Below, one piece after another: positions 59,688 through 64,000 of a stretch of 64,000 nucleotides of DNA (position 1 is its first letter; every line of letters starts with the position of its first letter). Location: assembly GCF_029338295.1 (NCBI RefSeq), contig NZ_CP119791.1, positions 868,001-932,000 of the forward strand. Direction: 5' to 3'. The translations under genes were made by a program, and so were the position numbers. The notes beneath the pieces were generated by a model, which saw only the letters and a list, made by a program, of their open reading frames with translations, ran no database searches and was not told the origin of the DNA. The stretch is from Haladaptatus sp. QDMS2. GTDB lineage: Archaea; Halobacteriota; Halobacteria; Halobacteriales; Halococcaceae.

Positions 59688-60856
59688 GGGAGGACGAATT
59701 CTTTGGGGTAATCGGTCAGATTCTCGTAGCCGTCCTCGGTGACGACGACGATGTCCTCGATGCGGACGCCACCCACTTCGGGGTCGTAGAGCCCCGGTTC
59801 GACCGTGATGATGTGGCCCTCTTCCAGTTCGTAGCCTTGCGGGGCGAGCGCCGGCCACTCGTGGATGTCGAGACCGACGCCGTGGCCCGTCGAGTGGATG
59901 AACCCGACTTCGGTCGTCTCGTCGGACCGGAGCGTCGGGTAGCCTGCCTCTTCGTAGATGTCACAGACGACGTTGTGAATTTCCTCGCCGGTCACGCCGG
60001 GTTTCACCGCGTCGAGTGCGGCTTCGAGCGCCTCGTCGGTGATGTCGTACCACGCCTGGAGTTCGTCGCTCGGCGTCCCCTTGACGAAGGTGCGGGTCAT
60101 GTCGGCGAAGTACTTGCTCTCCTTGTCGCGGGGGAAGATGTCCACGATGATGGACTCGTTTGCGAGCAGTGGGCCACTGCCCCGGTCGTGGGGGTCTGCG
60201 GCGTCAGCGCCACAGGCGACGATGGTCTCGTCGAGGGCACACCCGTGGCGCAGCAGCGTCAGTTCGATTTCCTGGCGCACGCGCTCTGAAGTGAGCGGCT
60301 CGCCCTCGTAGTGGAGGACGCCGTCTTCGACCGTCGCCTCGCGGATGAGCATCTCGGCGGTGTGCATCGCCTGCTCGTTTGCCTTCTGTGCCGCCCGGAC
60401 GTGGGCGATCTCCTGGGGCAATTTGACCGCGCGGATGTCTTTGAGGATGTCGTCTTCGTCTGCGGTCACCGCGATGCCCTGCTCGCGGAGGCCGTCTGCC
60501 TTTCCGACGGGGAAGTCCATCGGGACGAGGACGGATTCGACGTCGTGGGATTCGAGGAACCGTGCGTGGACGCGGTGGGAAGCCCCGATTCGCCCGTGCT
60601 CTTCGACGAGTTCGCGGTAGCCGAAGTCGCTCGGCCGCGAGAGCGAGGCCGCGCCGCTCTCTTTTTTCGCTCGTCCATATTCGAGCGGCGAGACGTGGAG
60701 GTGAACCGCGCCGTCGTAGAGGGCCATGAAGGGGTCGGGAGCGTCGAACCCGGAGAGGTAGCGCTGGTTCGAATCGTCGCTCGACGCGTAGATGAGAAAG
60801 CCGTCTGCACCTGCGTCGTCGAGGGCGTCGTCGAGTTTAGAGAAGTCCGGTTGCAT
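59684..60856 (-). CDS. M24 family Xaa-Pro aminopeptidase-like metallopeptidase
   Basis: The 390-residue protein has the N-terminal creatinase-like domain and a C-terminal pita-bread domain with di-metal ligands: Asp in IVDIFPRD, Asp in YFADMTRTF, His in STGHGVGL, and Glu in VEPGLY and RIEDIVVV. It acts on N-terminal Xaa-Pro or related bonds. ATG 60856 (MQPDFSKLDD) is chosen; the upstream frame is antisense to aroA and has no support. Confidence 0.92.
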   Translation of the reverse strand: MQPDFSKLDDALDDAGADGFLIYASSDDSNQRYLSGFDAPDPFMALYDGAVHLHVSPLEYGRAKKESGAASLSRPSDFGYRELVEEHGRIGASHRVHARFLESHDVESVLVPMDFPVGKADGLREQGIAVTADEDDILKDIRAVKLPQEIAHVRAAQKANEQAMHTAEMLIREATVEDGVLHYEGEPLTSERVRQEIELTLLRHGCALDETIVACGADAADPHDRGSGPLLANESIIVDIFPRDKESKYFADMTRTFVKGTPSDELQAWYDITDEALEAALDAVKPGVTGEEIHNVVCDIYEEAGYPTLRSDETTEVGFIHSTGHGVGLDIHEWPALAPQGYELEEGHIITVEPGLYDPEVGGVRIEDIVVVTEDGYENLTDYPKEFVLP

Positions 60857-60967
60857 ATTCAGGGATGTGTGAGGGAGGGCTAAAACCCTACCGGGGCGAC
60901 GCATTTTGACGTGGCAGACCTGTCCGTGTCCGGTATCCTGATACCGGGTCGTCCCATTGGTAGCGCC

Positions 60968-62260
60968 ATGGACGTTGACATCTCTCACTCGACCGTGTCG
61001 GGGAGCGCGAAGGCCCCACCGTCGAAAAGCTACTCTCACCGGGCGATTCTCGCCGCCGGCTACGCCGACGGCGCACTCGTCTACGACCCCCTCATCAGTG
61101 CTGACACGAAGGCGACTATCCGGGCCGTGGAAGCCTTCGGCGGCAACGTCGAGGAAGTCGACGAGGGCCTCGATATCTCCGGCTTTGGCGGAAAACCAGG
61201 GACGCCCGCCGACATCATCGACTGTGCGAACAGCGGGACGACGATGCGCCTCGTGACGGCCACCGCCGCGCTCGCAGACGGCATCACCGTACTCACCGGC
61301 GACCGCTCGCTTCGCTCTCGGCCACAGGGACCACTGCTCACCGCGCTCACCGAACTCGGCGTCAGAGCCGAGAGCACCCGCGACAATGGGCAGGCCCCGC
61401 TCGTGATTCGCGGCGCGCTCTCCGGCGGCGAAGTCTCGATTCCGGGCGACGTGTCCTCCCAGTACATCACTGCCCTGCTCATGGCTGGGGCGACCACAGC
61501 GGACGGCATCGGCATCCACCTCGAAACCGAACTCAAATCGGCCCCCTACGTCGATATCACGCTCGAAGTGCTCGCCGACTTCGGCATCAAAGCTGAACCC
61601 ACCCAGGACGGCTTTGCGGTCGCCGGCGGCCAGACCTACGAACCCGAAGACGGCGAGTACCACGTCCCCGGGGACTTCTCTTCGATGTCCTACCTGCTCG
61701 CGGCGGGCGCCATCGCCGCCGAGGACGAACTCACCGTCACCGGCGCGTACCCGAGCGCACAGGGCGACAGCGCCATCGTGGACGTACTCCTCGAAATGGG
61801 CGCGAATATCGACTGGGACGACGATGACGGTGTTATCACCGTCCGAAAATCCGACCTTTCTGGCATCGAGTTCGACGTGGGCGACACGCCCGACCTGCTC
61901 CCGACCATCGCCACGCTCGGTGCGGTGGCGGACGGGGAAACCAGAATTACGAACTGCGAACACGTCCGATTCAAGGAGACAGACCGCGTGAGCGCGATGG
62001 CCGAGGAACTCACGACGATGGGCGCGTCGGTCACCGAACGACAGGACGAACTCATCGTCAGGGGCGGCGAATCTGACCTGTCTGGGGCGACGGTCGATGG
62101 CTGGGCCGACCACCGCATCATCATGGCGCTGGCCGTGGCGGGACTGGTCGCAGAAGGGACGACGAAGGTGAAGGGCGCAGAACACGTAGACGTCTCGTTC
62201 CCGAACTTCTTCGACCTGCTCTACGACCTCGGCGCGCAGGTGGACCAGCGCGTGGGGTGA
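60968..62260 (+). CDS. aroA: 3-phosphoshikimate 1-carboxyvinyltransferase (EPSP synthase)
   Basis: Sixth step of the shikimate pathway. The 430-residue protein opens [20 protein letters not shown] with [11 protein letters not shown] for PEP/S3P binding, then [17 protein letters not shown], and VRFKETDR near the C-terminus, all signatures. ATG 60968 is used; the frame extends upstream but starts no domain. Followed 48 bases later by the AlkP-family gene and then aroC, on the same strand. Confidence 0.95.
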   Translation: MDVDISHSTVSGSAKAPPSKSYSHRAILAAGYADGALVYDPLISADTKATIRAVEAFGGNVEEVDEGLDISGFGGKPGTPADIIDCANSGTTMRLVTATAALADGITVLTGDRSLRSRPQGPLLTALTELGVRAESTRDNGQAPLVIRGALSGGEVSIPGDVSSQYITALLMAGATTADGIGIHLETELKSAPYVDITLEVLADFGIKAEPTQDGFAVAGGQTYEPEDGEYHVPGDFSSMSYLLAAGAIAAEDELTVTGAYPSAQGDSAIVDVLLEMGANIDWDDDDGVITVRKSDLSGIEFDVGDTPDLLPTIATLGAVADGETRITNCEHVRFKETDRVSAMAEELTTMGASVTERQDELIVRGGESDLSGATVDGWADHRIIMALAVAGLVAEGTTKVKGAEHVDVSFPNFFDLLYDLGAQVDQRVG

Positions 62261-62308
62261 CCTGCCAGACCGCAATCCTCTTTTTCTCGCTCCGTCCACG
62301 TCGTATCA

Positions 62309-63569
62309 ATGCGACAAGACGACGTTGCCGCTTCCCTCCGCGACCGTCTCGTAGAAGACGGCTTTCTCTTTCCCGACTACGATGGCTTCTGCTTCGCCAA
62401 CGTTCCCGACACGGTACTCTCCCTCTTCGATGCGCCGACCCGACGCACCCTCCCGGACAAGGCGTTCGCAGGCGTCGAAACCGACGCAGACCACGTCGTC
62501 GTGCTCCTGCTCGACGGCTTTGGCTACGAGCAGTGGACGCGCGACCAGCACAAGCATTCGCACCTCGAAGCGCTCGCCGAGCAGGGTACGGTGATGCCGC
62601 TCACTTCGACGTATCCCTCAGAAACGTCGGCAGCTATCACCACCATCTCGACGGGCACCCAGCCGGTCGAACACGGCCTGCTCGGCTGGTTCCAGTACTA
62701 CGAGGAACTCAACGAAGTGCTCACGACGCTGCCGTTCTCGACGCTCGACGGCGACTACGCCCCGAAGAAGTTCGACGGCGTGGATGGCACGCTCCTCCTC
62801 TCGCCACCCGAGCAGACGGTATACGAACGCACTCGCCACGCCACACGTCGTCATGCCAGAGCGAATCGCGACGTCCGAACACTCGAATCTCGCCATGGCC
62901 GGGGCGGACGTGACCGGATACGGCGACCTCGCGCACATGGGCCGAGTCGTTCGCAAGACGCTCGAAGCCGCGGAAGGGCCGACATACACCTACGCATACG
63001 TCCCGCACATCGACGCCGTCTCCCACCAGCACGGGACCGAATCGCCCCAGTACGATGAGATGGTGGCGACAGTGCTGGGGCACGTTGAGCGCGAACTCAT
63101 CGGGCGACTGGACGCAAATGTGGCCGAGAACACCCTCCTCGTCGCCACAGCGGACCACGGCCACCTCAACACCGACCCAGAGACGAACGTCGACCTGAAC
63201 ACGATTGCGGGCCTTCACGACCACCTGCAACGCCGTCCACACGGTGAGCCAATCCCGGCAGTTGGATGCGGGCGAAACCTCCAGTTCCACGTTCGCGAGG
63301 GGCACGTCGAACCGCTCCGCGACCTGCTCTCTGCCGAGTTGGACGTTCTCACGTTCGACCGCGAGGAGTACACGTCGCGTGGATTGTTCGGTGACCGCAC
63401 TCCTTCCGCGCACTTCGAGGCGCACGCGCCTGACCTCGTGGCCGTTCACCGCGACAAATTCGTCTGGTACGACGACGGCGAACTGAACCAGGTTGGCTCC
63501 CACGGCAGCCTGAGTCCCGACGAGATGTTGTGTCCATTCGCGGTCTGTCGGCTTTCCGACCTCCAGTAA
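62309..63569 (+). pseudogene. Alkaline-phosphatase-superfamily nucleotide pyrophosphatase/phosphodiesterase, frame broken once
   Basis: The first frame carries VVLLLDGFGYEQW (metal Asp), STYPSETSAAITTISTG (nucleophile Thr region) and GLLGWFQYYEEL, then the frame shifts near 62840 and the second frame continues with LATPHVVMPERIATSEHS, YVPHIDAVSHQHG and VATADHGHLNT, the other metal residues. The two halves join with one extra base removed, giving a complete protein of about 419 residues. A conserved neighbour between aroA and aroC. Function of the group is not established. Confidence 0.8.
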
Positions 63570-63629
63570 GCGGCAACTTTGCGCCACGTCCTGTAAACAC
63601 TAAATGTGCGGCCACCCGAGTGGCCTGCA

Positions 63630-64000
63630 ATGAACGGTAACGAATTTGGCCGCCTCTTCCGGGTCACCACCTATGGGGAGAGCCACGGCGACGCGATGGG
63701 GGTCACCGTCTCCGGGTGTCCCGCCGGGCTGGAACTCACAGAAGACGACATCCAGGGCGACCTGGACCGACGCAAACCGGGCCAGTCGATGATAACCACG
63801 AGTCGCGGCGAACCCGACGAAGTGAAGATTCACAGCGGGGTACAAGACGGCTACACCACGGGCACGCCAATCGGGATGACCATCCAGAACAAGGACGCTC
63901 GCTCGGGGAAGTACGAACCCTTCATCACCGCCCCACGTCCGAGCCACGGCGATTTCACCTACTCTGCGAAGTTCGGCACGCGCAACTGGGGCGGAGGCGG
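63630..64000 (+). CDS. aroC: Chorismate synthase, 5' part
   Basis: Last step of the shikimate pathway; anti-elimination of EPSP phosphate using reduced FMN. Only about 123 residues are in the window; the gene runs off the right edge. The N-terminus has the family opening [15 protein letters not shown], then [19 protein letters not shown] and [20 protein letters not shown], and [23 protein letters not shown] (in part). Frame intact in the visible part. Confidence 0.94.
   Translation, partial: MNGNEFGRLFRVTTYGESHGDAMGVTVSGCPAGLELTEDDIQGDLDRRKPGQSMITTSRGEPDEVKIHSGVQDGYTTGTPIGMTIQNKDARSGKYEPFITAPRPSHGDFTYSAKFGTRNWGGG

Noticed and set aside
60857-62299. Upstream extension of the M24 peptidase frame
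   Set aside because: It is antisense to aroA, and the peptidase fold begins at the ATG at 60856.
1-64000. CRISPR arrays, insertion sequences or integrase-type prophage
   Set aside because: No regular direct repeats with spacers, no transposase or integrase motif and no terminal inverted repeats were seen by reading the window.

Overview
This is a contiguous chromosomal segment from a haloarchaeon (class Halobacteria). The evidence is the GC-rich sequence, the strongly acidic predicted proteins, TATA boxes about 25-28 bases before start codons (leaderless genes), Tat-type lipoprotein signals, archaeal information-processing genes (TFB, RPA, RNase P proteins, proteasome alpha, Cdc48, Lhr) and families known mainly from haloarchaea (HalX response regulator, UPF0058, small CPxCG zinc proteins). 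The genus cannot be fixed from the sequence. I see no rRNA, tRNA, CRISPR array, insertion sequence or prophage. Genes are dense and mostly short operons.

Layout. 0-5 kb: edge of a RecA/KaiC-like gene, a frame-broken MinD-like gene, pyrBI and small or unknown genes. 5-9 kb: the conserved archaeal RNA/proteasome cluster (COG1325 RNA-binding protein, a micro zinc protein, RNase P proteins Rnp3 and Rnp2, PsmA, SBDS), then MscS and FUN14. 10-19 kb: hflX, a PQQ-repeat lipoprotein, moaC-nnr, acylphosphatase, an OGG-type glycosylase, UPF0212, UPF0058 and tfb. 19-25 kb: phosphoribosyltransferase, cupredoxin, a wHTH/membrane pair, trxB and an aberrant NRAMP-like transporter with a P-loop partner. 25-32 kb: riboflavin/deazaflavin reductase, the RPA operon (RPA, RPA-associated protein, phosphoesterase) and Lhr helicase. 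32-38.5 kb: a surface-glycan locus. 38.7-46.5 kb: XPD/DinG-like helicase, KaiC-like ATPase plus HalX regulator, Cdc48, archaeal shikimate kinase and chorismate mutase. 46.6-55.9 kb: accessory genes (broken GNAT, TIGR02587/TIGR02588 pair, carbonic anhydrase, AAC(3)-like, cupin, tandem SnoaL-like paralogs, CocE-type hydrolase). 55.9-64 kb: tyrA-like / Rsm22-like methyltransferase / surE operon, M24 peptidase, aroA, a broken AlkP-family gene and the start of aroC. Five aromatic-amino-acid steps are therefore spread over the last 19 kb.

The most interesting region is 32.4-38.5 kb. A DPM1/GtrB-like GT2 enzyme faces a tightly overlapping three-gene operon: a GT4 enzyme, a very large GtrA + DUF2079 (GT-C-like) + beta-sandwich fusion, and an alkaline-phosphatase-superfamily enzyme whose sulfatase nucleophile motif is replaced. 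This looks like an archaeal analogue of the bacterial GtrA/GtrB/GtrC glycan-decorating system with a flippase-transferase fusion.

A technical caution: three otherwise well-conserved genes contain a total of four reading-frame breaks, all in the same direction (one extra base, or two missing). At least two lie in or beside homopolymer runs. This may reflect insertion-type sequencing error rather than true pseudogenes.
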